A DNA stretch of 64,000 nt from Dyadobacter luteus (GCF_003383615.1 NZ_QNUL01000021.1:1-64000); one strand, 5' to 3'. Positions 15,034 to 24,955 are shown, numbered from the stretch's first letter. Program-made: numbers and translations. Notes: generated from the sequence alone by a model not told the origin.

Positions 15034-16614
15034 TCAATAACCCGGATTTTGTTTCAATTGAGGATTCAGTTGAATCGCATTGGTTGGTATCGGGAATATC
15101 CTTTTGCGCACATCAGTATCGGTTTTTACTCCCCATTTACCTTCGAATTTGCCGAAACGGATCATGTCGTTGCGGTGCCATGTTTCCCAGGCCAGCTCCC
15201 GGCAACGTTCGCTGTAAATGTTTTCTAACGTCACAGTTGTCCAGGTAGCAGCTTTACGAATCGTACGTAATTCGTTGGACAAGGATAATGCCGTTTGTCC
15301 ATTGGTAGCAGTTCCTCCTCTCAAAATAGCTTCTGCTTTCATAAGCAGGACATCGGCATAGCGGAATACCGGTACGTCGTTGTTCTGGTTACGTGTTGCC
15401 GAAGTGCTGTCAGGATAAAACTTGTTGTTGCGGTAGCCCATGTTCCATGACTTTTCATCATTTCCGGTGTCAAAGCTCGCTGGTTTTTTAATGATTACCT
15501 GTGGAGTCAGCTCAACGTGGTAATCGATAGAAGCCCCTTTGTCAGCGCCGTCGTAATCTTCATCATAACCTTGTTTGGTCGTTTTTACAATCACCGGACT
15601 ACCATTGTGTAAATATTGTTTTCCTGTCAGCCATTGCTTGTTTCTGACGTCGTTAGGGTCATTGAAATGCGCGTAATACTCAGGCAGCGTACTCATAGGA
15701 GCACTTGGCGTATGGTTGAGACTGTATTTGGCTCGCAAGGATCTCGGCAGAGAATAACGTGCATACAGCTGCCAGCCGTTAGGCGTAGAAGCATCGTAAG
15801 GAATAGCGAAAATAAACTCCTTGATCTGTGGTCCGTTATTAATAAAGAACATTTTTAGATAGTCGCTTTCCAAAGCGTATTTACCAGAGCTAATGATCTG
15901 ATCACATGCCGCAATAGCATCATTCCAGCGTGGCGTTCCGGTGTACACTTCAGCATTCAGATACATTTTGGCCAGCAAAGCATGAGCAGTATACAGATTC
16001 GGACGACCGTAAGTAGGAGAACCGATTGTTGCATCCAGATTTGGAATAGACTCTTTCACTTCCTTTTCAATAAAAGCGAAAGCCTCCGCCCGTGGCTTCA
16101 ATGTCGCAGCAGTTGTATCTCCGAAGGTTGTATTCAAAGGAATATTTCCCCACAAATCCATCATGAAAAACATACAAATCGCGCGCTGTACACGTAACTC
16201 CGCAAGACTGGTTGCCTTGGCAGGACTGTCGGCGCCTTTGCTGATCAGGAATATATTCTGATTGGCTGTGCTGATAGTAGAGGTAAGCCAGTTCCATGTT
16301 CCGTTTACGTGGGCGTTGTCTGCATTCCAGCTGTGTTTGTGGTGTTGTTCGTAACGGCCGTTGTCGTACCAGTTACCTCCACGCGCAGGCATGATGGACT
16401 CATCGGTACTGATTGACTGCAGGAAGAAATATTCTACTGCATAACCCTGACGGAACGCATTGTAAGTAGGGCCCGCCGCCTGAATAAACTGCTGAGCCGT
16501 TTGCGGAAATATTTCCGGGGTGAGCTGGGTGAGAACCGGTACTTCCAGATCGTGGCAGGAAGACAGCCAGGTTCCCATACCCAGCACTAAACATATACGC
16601 TTTATATTTTTCAT
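15034..16614 (-). CDS. SusD/RagB-family nutrient-binding outer-membrane lipoprotein
   Basis: The 526-residue protein is a SusD-like surface lipoprotein that covers the SusC channel and binds the sugar. The signal MKNIKRICLVLGMGTWLSSC ends in a lipobox with Cys at position 20. The helical TPR-like scaffold shows in YTAHALLAKMYLNAEVY and PVFRYADVLLMKAEAILRGG, and the C-terminus SERCRELAWETWHRNDMIRFGKF (its core RELAWETWHRNDMIRFGKF) with NPQLKQNPGY is the SusD signature. It starts 39 bases after the SusC gene and is surely co-transcribed. The ligand cannot be named from the sequence; the next genes suggest a glycoside. Confidence 0.96.
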   Translation of the reverse strand: MKNIKRICLVLGMGTWLSSCHDLEVPVLTQLTPEIFPQTAQQFIQAAGPTYNAFRQGYAVEYFFLQSISTDESIMPARGGNWYDNGRYEQHHKHSWNADNAHVNGTWNWLTSTISTANQNIFLISKGADSPAKATSLAELRVQRAICMFFMMDLWGNIPLNTTFGDTTAATLKPRAEAFAFIEKEVKESIPNLDATIGSPTYGRPNLYTAHALLAKMYLNAEVYTGTPRWNDAIAACDQIISSGKYALESDYLKMFFINNGPQIKEFIFAIPYDASTPNGWQLYARYSLPRSLRAKYSLNHTPSAPMSTLPEYYAHFNDPNDVRNKQWLTGKQYLHNGSPVIVKTTKQGYDEDYDGADKGASIDYHVELTPQVIIKKPASFDTGNDEKSWNMGYRNNKFYPDSTSATRNQNNDVPVFRYADVLLMKAEAILRGGTATNGQTALSLSNELRTIRKAATWTTVTLENIYSERCRELAWETWHRNDMIRFGKFEGKWGVKTDTDVRKRIFPIPTNAIQLNPQLKQNPGY

Positions 16615-16653
16615 TTTGAATATCTTGATTTGAGCTGATTGTATTTTCCTACC

Positions 16654-19600
16654 TTAGAATGATGCGTTTATACCAAACATGAACGACCGTGTTTTAGGAT
16701 AAAAGTTACGCGCATCCACACCCGGAGCAAGTCCTCCCTGGTTGATTTCAGGATCTATACCGCTGTATTTGGTAATGACAAAAAGGTTGTTCACCGCTAC
16801 GTAAAGACGCAGGTTTTTTATAGCAGGTGAGATTTTCCGGAAATTATAACCGAGTGTTGCATTGTCGAGTCTTACATAATTCCCGTTCTCGATGAAACGT
16901 GAGGAATAACGATAGGAGTTGTAATCGTTCACGGATTCATTTTCCACTTCAACAGGGATGTTGTTCAACCTTGCAGTTGATGGTCTGTAAAGATCGGCAC
17001 GGGTTACGTTGAATATTTTGCCTCCCAAAGAAGAACGGAAGAATACATTCAGGTCCAGATTGCGGTAACGGAAGTTATTAGACCAACCTATCAATGCCTT
17101 AGGTTGTGCATTGCCTACCAGTTTGTAGTCTTTCTTCACCTGTACGTTGGTAGTGGCTTCACCATTTGAATTGTAGTATTGAGATACACCGTCAGCATTC
17201 TTACCCGCATATTCGTAGGTATAAAACTGGCCGATCGGAGAACCCTGCAGAATCACCTGAACCGTTTCGCCAGTTTGTCCGCCGCCATCAGGTTGTACAA
17301 TCAGTACCGAATCTGATTTGAGTGTTGGACTGGAAAGGCTCACAATTTTGTTTTTGTTATGTGCCAGGTTGATGTTGGTCGACCAGGTAAAGTCGGCAGT
17401 TTGAACCGGAGTGATATTCAGGGATACTTCAACTCCTTTGTTACTCATTTCACCCACGTTGGCTGTCAGCGTTCCGTTTGGATAAAGCACAGTACTTACA
17501 GGGTAATTCCAGATCAGGTCCGTTGTCTTTTTGTTGTAAAGCTCCACGCTACCACTTACTTTGCCTTTCAGGATAGAGAAGTCAAGACCGATGTTGGAAG
17601 TCGCAGTCTTTTCCCATTTCAGATCCGGATTTTCGTTTTGTAATGCTCCAATGGCGGAAATCTGAGAGCCCTGGTAATAAAATGTACCTACACTTCCGTA
17701 AATGAGTTTGGTTGTATAAGGGCTGAATCCTGCCGAGTTACCTGTAACCCCGTAGCTCACACGTAGTTTCAAATCATTGAAAAGATTCTGGCTTTTCATA
17801 AAGTTCTCCTGATTGATACGCCATGCACCCCCTACAGAAGGGAAGTAGCCCCATTGTTCATTGATACCGAACACAGACGATCCGTCGCGACGAACCGATG
17901 CCTGAAGCAGGTATTTGTCGTTGTAATTATAGTTTACCCTTGCGAAGTCAGATATTAGTCTGGTTTGTTGATAGTTATCTCCACCATAATCTACGCGGAA
18001 TGAAGGAACCGCATACGGATTTCCCAGTCCCAGGTTATAGTAGCTCACGTTATCAACAGGGAAGTTGGTACTTGTTGCCTGGAAGCCGTCTCCGTTGATA
18101 TTTTCCTGCCATGAATAACCTAATACTGCTCCGAGAGTATGGTTTCCGAATGTTCTGTTCCAGCTTACATAAGTTTCCAGGATTTTGGCTGTGTTCTGGT
18201 ATGAGTTACGCGAAGCAACACCGTTTTGTCCTGTCAGGTTGATATTACCAGGGTTAGCAGGAGGATCAGGTGTGCTGCGAACAGAATTGTAGTATCTGGT
18301 GTAGTAGCTGTTGTAGTAAGCTCCGAAATTGGACTGATAGTTCTGGTACGACATATTTACATCATACGTAAAGCCGAAGGGTAATTTGAGCTGTGCAGAA
18401 AATGTTCCCAACAGGTTTTTGTACTTCGAATTTTCTTTTCCGTTTTCCATCATCGAAACCGGATTGTAATATCCTGTGCGTGTGAGGTTATCATAGAACG
18501 AACCATCTGCATTTCTCACAGGCACAGTCGGCAGGTAGGTCAGCATTTGAGAAAGAACAGTGTTGCGGTAGGGAACCAGATCCGCATTGCTTACAGAGTT
18601 CGTTACCGACAAGCCCAGTTTCAGATTATCTTTAAACGCTTTTTGTTCTACAGATAAACGCGCGATCACACGGTTCAAAGCACTGGTTTTTAATATCCCC
18701 TGCTGATCGAAATAGTTAAGACTTGCACTGTAAAGTGTTTGTTCTGTTCCTCCTCCCAGGGAGATATTATGGTTGTGGGAGAGAGCACTCTGGCGCTGTA
18801 CTGCATCCTGCCAGTTGGTATTGGCGCCCAGGTCGTCGTCCGGAGCAAGAGCCTGGCCGTTCTTCGTCAGATAAGAACGCAGCTGATTCGCATCCATCAT
18901 GTCATACTGGTTGGATACTTTGTCTACCGACACATAGCCGCTATAGCTCAGTTGCAGTTGTCCTTTTACGGGCCGTTTTGTAGTAACCATGATCACCCCA
19001 TTGGCGGCCCGGTTTCCATAAATCGCCGTGGCTGCAGCATCTTTGAGTACGTCCATGGATACGATATCGTCAGGCGCAATCACAGAGATATCCGCACCGG
19101 GAACCCCGTCAATTACAAAAAGAGGAGATTGAGCTCCTTCTCTGAGTGTCGATGCACCACGCATGATAATGGCTGCGGAGCGGTTAGGATCACCACTTCT
19201 GGTGATGTTCAATCCCGGAACCTTACCCTGTAGCAACTGACCTACATCGCTGATCGCTCCACGGTTAAGATCTTCCGGTTTCAGGGTGGAGATGGAAGAT
19301 GTAAGGTTCTTGCGGGAAGATGTTCCGTATCCCACTACAACTATTTCTCCCAGTGTCTTTGTATCCGATTCCAGTACCACATCGATTGTTGCGCGGTTTT
19401 GAACCGGTACCTTTTGAGAGATATAACCGACATAGCTGAATATGATGACGCCCTCGGACGGAGCATTGATGCTGAAATTACCATCTATATCCGTAGTAGT
19501 ACCCGCGGAAGTACCCTCTACAAGTATAGTAACACCAGGCAGCGCCTCTTTGGTAGCAGACGTAACCTTTCCTTTTACGGTGACGTCCTGCGAAGGCAGC

Positions 19601-19707
19601 ATAGCCGCCATATTGAATTCAGGTTTTACAGCTGCCCATAAATTGGGTGCAGTAAGCTGAATCATGCAACAGGCCAGTACGCTGAGAGAGGTAATGGTTT
19701 TGTTCAT
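16654..19707 (-). CDS. SusC/RagA-family TonB-linked outer-membrane transporter
   Basis: The 1017-residue protein is a TonB-dependent importer for oligomeric nutrients. In order it has a signal peptide (SLSVLACCMIQLTAPNLWA), a carboxypeptidase-D regulatory-like domain (about 43-118, KGKVTSATKEALPGVTILVE), a TonB-box region and plug domain (about 128-235, with QLLQGKVPGLNITRSGDPN and AAATAIYGNRAANGVIMV), and a 22-strand barrel ending in FYPKTRSFMFGINASF. There is no extra N-terminal STN domain, so it is not an anti-sigma-linked type. It leads the SusCD operon. Two LacI-type palindromes lie about 125-160 bases before its start. Confidence 0.97.
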   Translation of the reverse strand: MNKTITSLSVLACCMIQLTAPNLWAAVKPEFNMAAMLPSQDVTVKGKVTSATKEALPGVTILVEGTSAGTTTDIDGNFSINAPSEGVIIFSYVGYISQKVPVQNRATIDVVLESDTKTLGEIVVVGYGTSSRKNLTSSISTLKPEDLNRGAISDVGQLLQGKVPGLNITRSGDPNRSAAIIMRGASTLREGAQSPLFVIDGVPGADISVIAPDDIVSMDVLKDAAATAIYGNRAANGVIMVTTKRPVKGQLQLSYSGYVSVDKVSNQYDMMDANQLRSYLTKNGQALAPDDDLGANTNWQDAVQRQSALSHNHNISLGGGTEQTLYSASLNYFDQQGILKTSALNRVIARLSVEQKAFKDNLKLGLSVTNSVSNADLVPYRNTVLSQMLTYLPTVPVRNADGSFYDNLTRTGYYNPVSMMENGKENSKYKNLLGTFSAQLKLPFGFTYDVNMSYQNYQSNFGAYYNSYYTRYYNSVRSTPDPPANPGNINLTGQNGVASRNSYQNTAKILETYVSWNRTFGNHTLGAVLGYSWQENINGDGFQATSTNFPVDNVSYYNLGLGNPYAVPSFRVDYGGDNYQQTRLISDFARVNYNYNDKYLLQASVRRDGSSVFGINEQWGYFPSVGGAWRINQENFMKSQNLFNDLKLRVSYGVTGNSAGFSPYTTKLIYGSVGTFYYQGSQISAIGALQNENPDLKWEKTATSNIGLDFSILKGKVSGSVELYNKKTTDLIWNYPVSTVLYPNGTLTANVGEMSNKGVEVSLNITPVQTADFTWSTNINLAHNKNKIVSLSSPTLKSDSVLIVQPDGGGQTGETVQVILQGSPIGQFYTYEYAGKNADGVSQYYNSNGEATTNVQVKKDYKLVGNAQPKALIGWSNNFRYRNLDLNVFFRSSLGGKIFNVTRADLYRPSTARLNNIPVEVENESVNDYNSYRYSSRFIENGNYVRLDNATLGYNFRKISPAIKNLRLYVAVNNLFVITKYSGIDPEINQGGLAPGVDARNFYPKTRSFMFGINASF

Positions 19708-19830
19708 AGAAATCGGGATAAATTTGGCGATGTAACTGGTGGAAAATATTTAATTATTTCTTTAAAGTGTCCAATTGAAATCACAATTTTACTTATTGTA
19801 TTTTTAAAATAAAATACAGAAAACCGGCCT

Positions 19831-19870
19831 GTTTGCACGCAAACGTTTGCAATTCCGGCGCAAACGTTTG
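19831..19870. promoter_or_regulatory. Tandem LacI-type operator palindromes
   Basis: GCAAACGTTTGC at 19839-19850 is a perfect palindrome and CAAACGTTTG at 19861-19870 repeats its core; their centres are 21 bases apart, two helical turns. A further half, GTTTGC at 19831-19836, overlaps an inverted GCAAAC. The core AAACGTTT with central CG is what LacI/GalR-family regulators usually bind. They lie between susC and the oxidoreductase gene, which are divergent. The remainder of 19708-20126 (419 bases) is AT-rich and holds one more palindrome at 20001-20026. Confidence 0.7.
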
Positions 19871-20000
19871 AAAAAAATAACACTTTGGTAACAGGAAGAT
19901 TTGTAGTAGGATAGTAGGAGTTTGGAGTATTTAAGCTAATAAAAGCCTGTAATTTTATGATTTTACAGAATGTGGACAGACGCGTAGGATCGATTCATGC

Positions 20001-20026
20001 TTATTTGATCTAGGATGATCAAATAA
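20001..20026. promoter_or_regulatory. 10-base inverted repeat before the oxidoreductase gene
   Basis: TTATTTGATC and GATCAAATAA are perfect inverted arms around TAGGAT. They lie 100 bases before the Gfo/Idh/MocA start and about 20 bases before CAACTTTG (20045-20052), a one-mismatch -7 box. An operator different from the CAAACGTTTG sites is likely. Confidence 0.5.
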
Positions 20027-20126
20027 AATGGAGAAATCCAATATCAACTTTGTATGATTCTAAATATTGTCCTAATTTCAGGCCTACTTTTTAAATTTTT
20101 TTAATTTCCCGTTATACCGTTAACCG

Positions 20127-21401
20127 ATGAAAGAAAAGGAAAGTACTTCTCCGTCAAGGAGGAACTTTATCAAGGGGTCTCTTGCGGCAATCGCCACAGT
20201 TTCAATTGTTCCACGTCATGTTTTAGGAAAAGGATTTTTGCCTCCCAGTGATACGCTCACCAAAGCAATCGTAGGCGTAGGTTCCATGGGGCGGGGACAT
20301 ATTCCGTATGCAGGGACAAAGGTGGTTGCACTTTGTGATGTGGATAAAAAACATCTGCAGACAGCAGTAGGTATGGTTGAAAAGGGAGTTAAAACTTTTT
20401 CTGATTACCGCGAATTGATACAACTACCGGAGGTGGATATTGTACACGTAGCAACGCCGCCGCATTGGCACGGGATCATTGCTGCTGATGCTGCAAGAGC
20501 TGGTAAGGACGTATGGTGTGAGAAACCGATGACACGTACAATCGGGGAAGGAAAGCGATTGGTAGAGGCTGTGCAACAGCACGGAAGAGTTTTCAGGCTG
20601 AATACGTGGTTCAGGTTTGAAGATAATTTCTACGGAATGAAAACGACGGTAAAACCTATTAAAAAGCTTGTTCAGAGTGGATTACTGGGCTGGCCGCTTA
20701 AAGTAACGGTGAGTCGTCATACTGGTTTCGACTGGAAGTTTTACTGGGTTGGAAAAACCAATAATGAGCCGCAGCAAGTACCTGCTGAGCTTGACTATGA
20801 CATGTGGCTGGGGCCTGCCCCGTATAAGCCGTACAGTGCTCATCGCGTGCATCAGACCTTCCGTGGTTACTGGGATTACGACGGGGGCGGACTGGGAGAC
20901 ATGGGCCAGCATTACATTGATCCTATTCAATATTTTCTCGGTAAAGACGATACCAGTCCGGTAAGCGTAGAAATAGATGCCCCTCAACAACATACCGAAG
21001 CGGTAGGTACATGGAGACGAATTACCTACACCTATGCAGATGGATGTCAGATTGTACTGGACGGAGAAGCAAAAGATGATAAAGTGGCTTACATAGAAGG
21101 GCCGAAAGGAAAACTGTACCCGAATTTCCAATCCGACATTCCTGATCTTCAAAAGAAGCTGGCAGCCTTCCCCGATCCTGAACCACAAGTGACTGATTTT
21201 GTAGATGCAGTGAAAAACAGAAAGAAATTTGCGCTTAATGAAGAAAACGGTCACCGGTCCTGTACAATTGTAAATATGGGATTGATCGCATTGCGTTTGG
21301 GACGATCTCTGAAATTTGATCCGGATAAGCAGGAATTCATTGATGATGAAGGTGCCAACCGTCTCATTGATCAGCCTATGAGAGGTCCGTGGACCATGTA
21401 A
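20127..21401 (+). CDS. Tat-exported Gfo/Idh/MocA-family oxidoreductase
   Basis: The 424-residue protein has a twin-arginine signal (PSRRNFIKGSLAAIATVS) followed by a Rossmann domain (TKAIVGVGSMGRGHIPYAG, then VVALCDVDKKH) and the typical CEKPMTRTIGEGKRLV segment with the catalytic-region Lys of EKP. The C-terminal alpha/beta domain carries GYWDYDGGGLGDMGQHYIDP. Tat export of a NAD-binding enzyme means that it travels folded with bound cofactor. Periplasmic members of this family oxidise or reduce sugar hydroxyls, often at C3. It is followed after 60 bases by the HEAT-DUF1080 gene in the same direction, and is divergent from susCD, which supports glycoside use. Which direction it works in is unknown. 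Confidence 0.92.
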   Translation: MKEKESTSPSRRNFIKGSLAAIATVSIVPRHVLGKGFLPPSDTLTKAIVGVGSMGRGHIPYAGTKVVALCDVDKKHLQTAVGMVEKGVKTFSDYRELIQLPEVDIVHVATPPHWHGIIAADAARAGKDVWCEKPMTRTIGEGKRLVEAVQQHGRVFRLNTWFRFEDNFYGMKTTVKPIKKLVQSGLLGWPLKVTVSRHTGFDWKFYWVGKTNNEPQQVPAELDYDMWLGPAPYKPYSAHRVHQTFRGYWDYDGGGLGDMGQHYIDPIQYFLGKDDTSPVSVEIDAPQQHTEAVGTWRRITYTYADGCQIVLDGEAKDDKVAYIEGPKGKLYPNFQSDIPDLQKKLAAFPDPEPQVTDFVDAVKNRKKFALNEENGHRSCTIVNMGLIALRLGRSLKFDPDKQEFIDDEGANRLIDQPMRGPWTM

Positions 21402-21461
21402 TACTGTTTTTCTTAATTGTAAAGCTAATCTCTTTCAGACCAGCATTGATGGTCTTTCGAT

Positions 21462-24400
21462 ATGAAAAAATACTTTTATTCTATACTGATACTCTGCCTG
21501 ATGCTCAATAAGAGCATGGCGCAACTTGATAAAAACAGGACAACAGCTACACGCATTGCAGATTTGCTGGCTCAGGTTCCTGCTGAGAATGCTTCGGCAT
21601 TGAACAAAAATATGGAAGAAATCGCCGAGCTGGGGAAACCTGGTATTGTGCAGATAGCTTCTATGCTCACTGCTCCCGGCAAAGGTGATAACGCTAAAAT
21701 CCAGTACGCACTCGGCGGATTTACCTACGCAGCTACACAGTCGGGAAAAGAAGCCTGGCGCAAACTGGCTGCAGAAGCTTACGGCGAGGCTTTGTCAAAA
21801 GTGAGTGATCCTGATAGTAAAGCGTTTCTGATTTACCAGCTACAGACAGTAGGTAAGGATGAATCGGTAGATGTGCTGAAAGGCTTTTTGGCACATGAAG
21901 GGCTTTCAGGTCCTGCTTCCAGAGCATTGGCACGTATTGGCACACCTGCCGCCGGGGCTGCTTTGCTGCAAGCTTTAGCCGGAGCTGAAGGACACGTTCT
22001 CGTCGGACTTACCGAAGCACTGGGAACTACGCGTTATAAGGAGGCGGTACCCGCAATAGAAAAGTCTGCAACGAGTGATAATGTCAAATTACGTAAAGTA
22101 AGTTTGTTTGCACTTTCTGAAATTGCTTCGCCTTCATCGGCGCCTGTATTGGAGGCCGCGGCTAAAAAGGCGCTTTTCAGATATGACGTTACCGATGCAA
22201 CAGGTGTGTATGTGAAATATCTGTCCAATTTGGTACACCGCGGAGAAAAAGCATTGGGTGAGAAAGCGGCTTTGGAGTTGATTAAAAGTACACCTGCTCC
22301 CGAACAAACTGCAACCCGTTCTGCGGCGCTCAAAATTTATGCGGATGGTAAGAAAAGAGAAAGTGTGCCTGTATTGGTGAAGGCGATGGAAAGTACTGAT
22401 CCGGAGTATCGGGCTGCAGCACTGAAACTGGGTCAAAAATATACAATGGCCAATGGTACGGCAGCATGGTTGACAGCTTTGCCAAAATCAAAACCTGAAG
22501 TGCAGGCGGAAATTATTACGATGCTGGGACGAGCTGAGTCGACAGACGCCTTGCCGGCTGTACTGAAATCTCTCAATGCGAAAGATAAGTCGGTACGTCT
22601 GGAGGCAATATGGGCTGCCGGAAAAATTGGCCAGGAAGGTGCACTTAAAAGTCTGATTCCTGTACTTAAAAAAGGAAATGCTGAGGAGGTTGAGGCGGTG
22701 AAAGGTGCTTTGCTTACCATGAAAGGCAACGGTGTTGTGAACAAAATTGCTGCTCCTATCATGACATTCCCTCCTGTTGCACAGGCTGCTGTGATTGATG
22801 TATTGGCGGCAAGAGCTGCAAGTGATCAGTTCGGTTTGGTAGCATCAATGCTGAAAAGCAGCGATGCAGGTGTCAAAAAAGCAGCTTATGCAGCGTTGAA
22901 GTCAACAGCAACTGCAAATGATCTGCCTCAGTTGTTTACATTGATTGATACTGCACCGGAAGGACAAAATATCTCTGCAATTCAGGAGGCGATTAGTGCT
23001 GGTGTGAAAGGAGTGGGTACACAAGCGGCACAAAGTGATTTAATTCTCAAACAAATGAGCTCGGCTCGGTCGGAAGCGCAACCACGTTACCTGTCAGTTT
23101 TGGCAAGTATCGGAGGGAAATCTGCTCTCGCTTCGGTGGTAAAAGCTTATAATTCCGGTGACACTGCGACTAAAACAGCTGCTATTTATGCACTTTCCAA
23201 CTGGTCAGATGCAAGTGCTGCTTCTGAATTGCTTTCCATTGCCGGTAAAACTGCTGACGCTGCTGAGTTGAATTCTGCTCTCACAGGCTATGTGGCTGCT
23301 GTATCGAAATCTGCAAAGACGCCGGTGAACAAAGTAATCATGCTTCGTGATATCATGGCGCTTGCCAAAACAGATGTGCAAAAAGAATTGATTCTGAAAG
23401 AACTGGCCAGAAACAAAACATTCAATGCATTGCTTTTTGCAGGTAAATATCTGGATGAAGCGGGCGTGCAACAGGCAGCGGCGCAAGCTGTCATGAGCAT
23501 TTCTCTTGCCAATAAAGGTTTTTATAGTGAAGAAATAAAGGGTCTGATCAACAAGACGATAGCAGTATTGAAAGGACAGGATAGTGATTATCAGAAGGAA
23601 TCTCTGCGCAGACATTTGTCTGAATTGCCTTCCGGTGAGGGATTTGTATCGTTATTCAATGGAAAGGATCTTTCAGGTTGGAAAGGCTTGGTTGAGAATC
23701 CTATTGCACGTGCTAAAATGAGTGCAGATTCTTTGGCATACAAACAAAAAAAGGCGGATGAACTTGCTCGTACAGGCTGGTATGTAAAGGATGGTGAATT
23801 GGTTTTTTCAGGCCATGGCGACAACCTTTGTACTGTGAAGCAGTATGGCGATTTCGAAATGTATGTAGACTGGAAAATACAGAAAAATGGTGATGCAGGT
23901 ATTTACCTGAGAGGTACGCCGCAGGTGCAGATCTGGGATACTTCTCGTGTGGATGTGGGTGCACAAGTGGGCTCAGGTGGATTGTATAATAACGCTAAAA
24001 ACCCGAGTAAGCCATCCAAACTGGCGGATAACGCTATCGGAGACTGGAACACATTCCATATTACAATGATCGGTGATCGGGTTTCAGTAGATCTCAATGG
24101 CGAGAATGTGGTGGACAATGTAATTCTGGAAAATTACTGGGACCGTAAGCTACCCATTTTCCTGAAGGAGCAGATTGAGCTGCAGGCGCATGGAAATCAG
24201 ATCAATTACCGGGATGTTTACGTAAGAGAAATTCCTCAGGCACAGCCTTTCGTTTTGTCCGATCAGGAGAAGAAAGATGGTTTCAAAGTTTTGTTTGACG
24301 GAACCAACATGCACGAATGGATCGGGAATACGAAAGCTTATTTTATTGAAAACGGTGAAATGATGGTAGATCCGAAGCGTGGAGGAAATGGTAATTTGTA

Positions 24401-24908
24401 TTCCAAAGATGAATATTCTGATTTCGATTTTCGTTTTGAATTCCAGCTTACACCAGGCGCTAATAATGGTTTAGGAATTCGTACGCCATTGGAAGGAGAC
24501 GCAGCTTATGTAGGAACCGAAATACAGATTCTGGACAACGATGCACCAATTTACAGAGATCTTAAAGAGTATCAGTACCATGGATCCGCATACGGTATCA
24601 TTCCTGCAAAACGCGGTTTTCTGAAACCATTGGGAGAATGGAATTATCAGGAAGTGCGTGTGGAAGGTTCCAAAATTAAGGTAACACTAAATGGCACTGT
24701 TATTCTCGAAGGTGATCTGGCAGAAGCAAGTAAAAATGGTACTGCCGATAAACGGGAACATCCGGGGTTGAGCCGTAACAAAGGGCACTTAGGATTCCTT
24801 GGGCATGGATCACCGTTGAAATTCAGAAATATCCGGATCAAAGATTTGACTGTCGTTTCAGCACCTGAGCCGGAAGTAAAATCAAAAAAGAAGAACAAGA
24901 AAAAATAA
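21462..24908 (+). CDS. HEAT-repeat protein with two DUF1080 (3-keto-glycoside hydrolase-like) domains
   Basis: This 1148-residue exported protein starts with the signal MKKYFYSILILCLMLNKSMA and Q. Residues about 30-715 form alanine-rich HEAT-like helical repeats (patterns such as ALAGAEGHVLVGLTEALG, LEAIWAAGKIGQEGALKSL). Two DUF1080 domains follow: about 727-925 (FVSLFNGKDLSGWKGL, GDAGIYLRG) and 941-1132 (FKVLFDGTNMHEWIGN, NNGLGIRTPLEG, HGSAYGIIPAKRG). The tail is lysine-rich (KSKKKNKKK). DUF1080 domains have a concanavalin-like fold, and some members hydrolyse 3-keto-glycosides. The pairing with the Tat oxidoreductase supports such a role; the HEAT part may be a scaffold for a partner. A terminator follows directly. 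Confidence 0.88.
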   Translation: MKKYFYSILILCLMLNKSMAQLDKNRTTATRIADLLAQVPAENASALNKNMEEIAELGKPGIVQIASMLTAPGKGDNAKIQYALGGFTYAATQSGKEAWRKLAAEAYGEALSKVSDPDSKAFLIYQLQTVGKDESVDVLKGFLAHEGLSGPASRALARIGTPAAGAALLQALAGAEGHVLVGLTEALGTTRYKEAVPAIEKSATSDNVKLRKVSLFALSEIASPSSAPVLEAAAKKALFRYDVTDATGVYVKYLSNLVHRGEKALGEKAALELIKSTPAPEQTATRSAALKIYADGKKRESVPVLVKAMESTDPEYRAAALKLGQKYTMANGTAAWLTALPKSKPEVQAEIITMLGRAESTDALPAVLKSLNAKDKSVRLEAIWAAGKIGQEGALKSLIPVLKKGNAEEVEAVKGALLTMKGNGVVNKIAAPIMTFPPVAQAAVIDVLAARAASDQFGLVASMLKSSDAGVKKAAYAALKSTATANDLPQLFTLIDTAPEGQNISAIQEAISAGVKGVGTQAAQSDLILKQMSSARSEAQPRYLSVLASIGGKSALASVVKAYNSGDTATKTAAIYALSNWSDASAASELLSIAGKTADAAELNSALTGYVAAVSKSAKTPVNKVIMLRDIMALAKTDVQKELILKELARNKTFNALLFAGKYLDEAGVQQAAAQAVMSISLANKGFYSEEIKGLINKTIAVLKGQDSDYQKESLRRHLSELPSGEGFVSLFNGKDLSGWKGLVENPIARAKMSADSLAYKQKKADELARTGWYVKDGELVFSGHGDNLCTVKQYGDFEMYVDWKIQKNGDAGIYLRGTPQVQIWDTSRVDVGAQVGSGGLYNNAKNPSKPSKLADNAIGDWNTFHITMIGDRVSVDLNGENVVDNVILENYWDRKLPIFLKEQIELQAHGNQINYRDVYVREIPQAQPFVLSDQEKKDGFKVLFDGTNMHEWIGNTKAYFIENGEMMVDPKRGGNGNLYSKDEYSDFDFRFEFQLTPGANNGLGIRTPLEGDAAYVGTEIQILDNDAPIYRDLKEYQYHGSAYGIIPAKRGFLKPLGEWNYQEVRVEGSKIKVTLNGTVILEGDLAEASKNGTADKREHPGLSRNKGHLGFLGHGSPLKFRNIRIKDLTVVSAPEPEVKSKKKNKKK

Positions 24909-24917
24909 AGAATAGCT

Positions 24918-24955
24918 ATCGGCCTGGTCAGTATTTCTGATCAGGCCGATTTTTT
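24918..24955 (+). terminator. Terminator after the HEAT-DUF1080 gene
   Basis: ATCGGCCTGGTCA pairs with TGATCAGGCCGAT (one G-U pair) across GTATTTC, followed by TTTTT. It closes the oxidoreductase-HEAT operon. Confidence 0.9.

Noticed and set aside
18739..19233. 164-codon open frame opposite susC
   Set aside because: It is a shadow in a strongly coding region, without likeness to a protein family.
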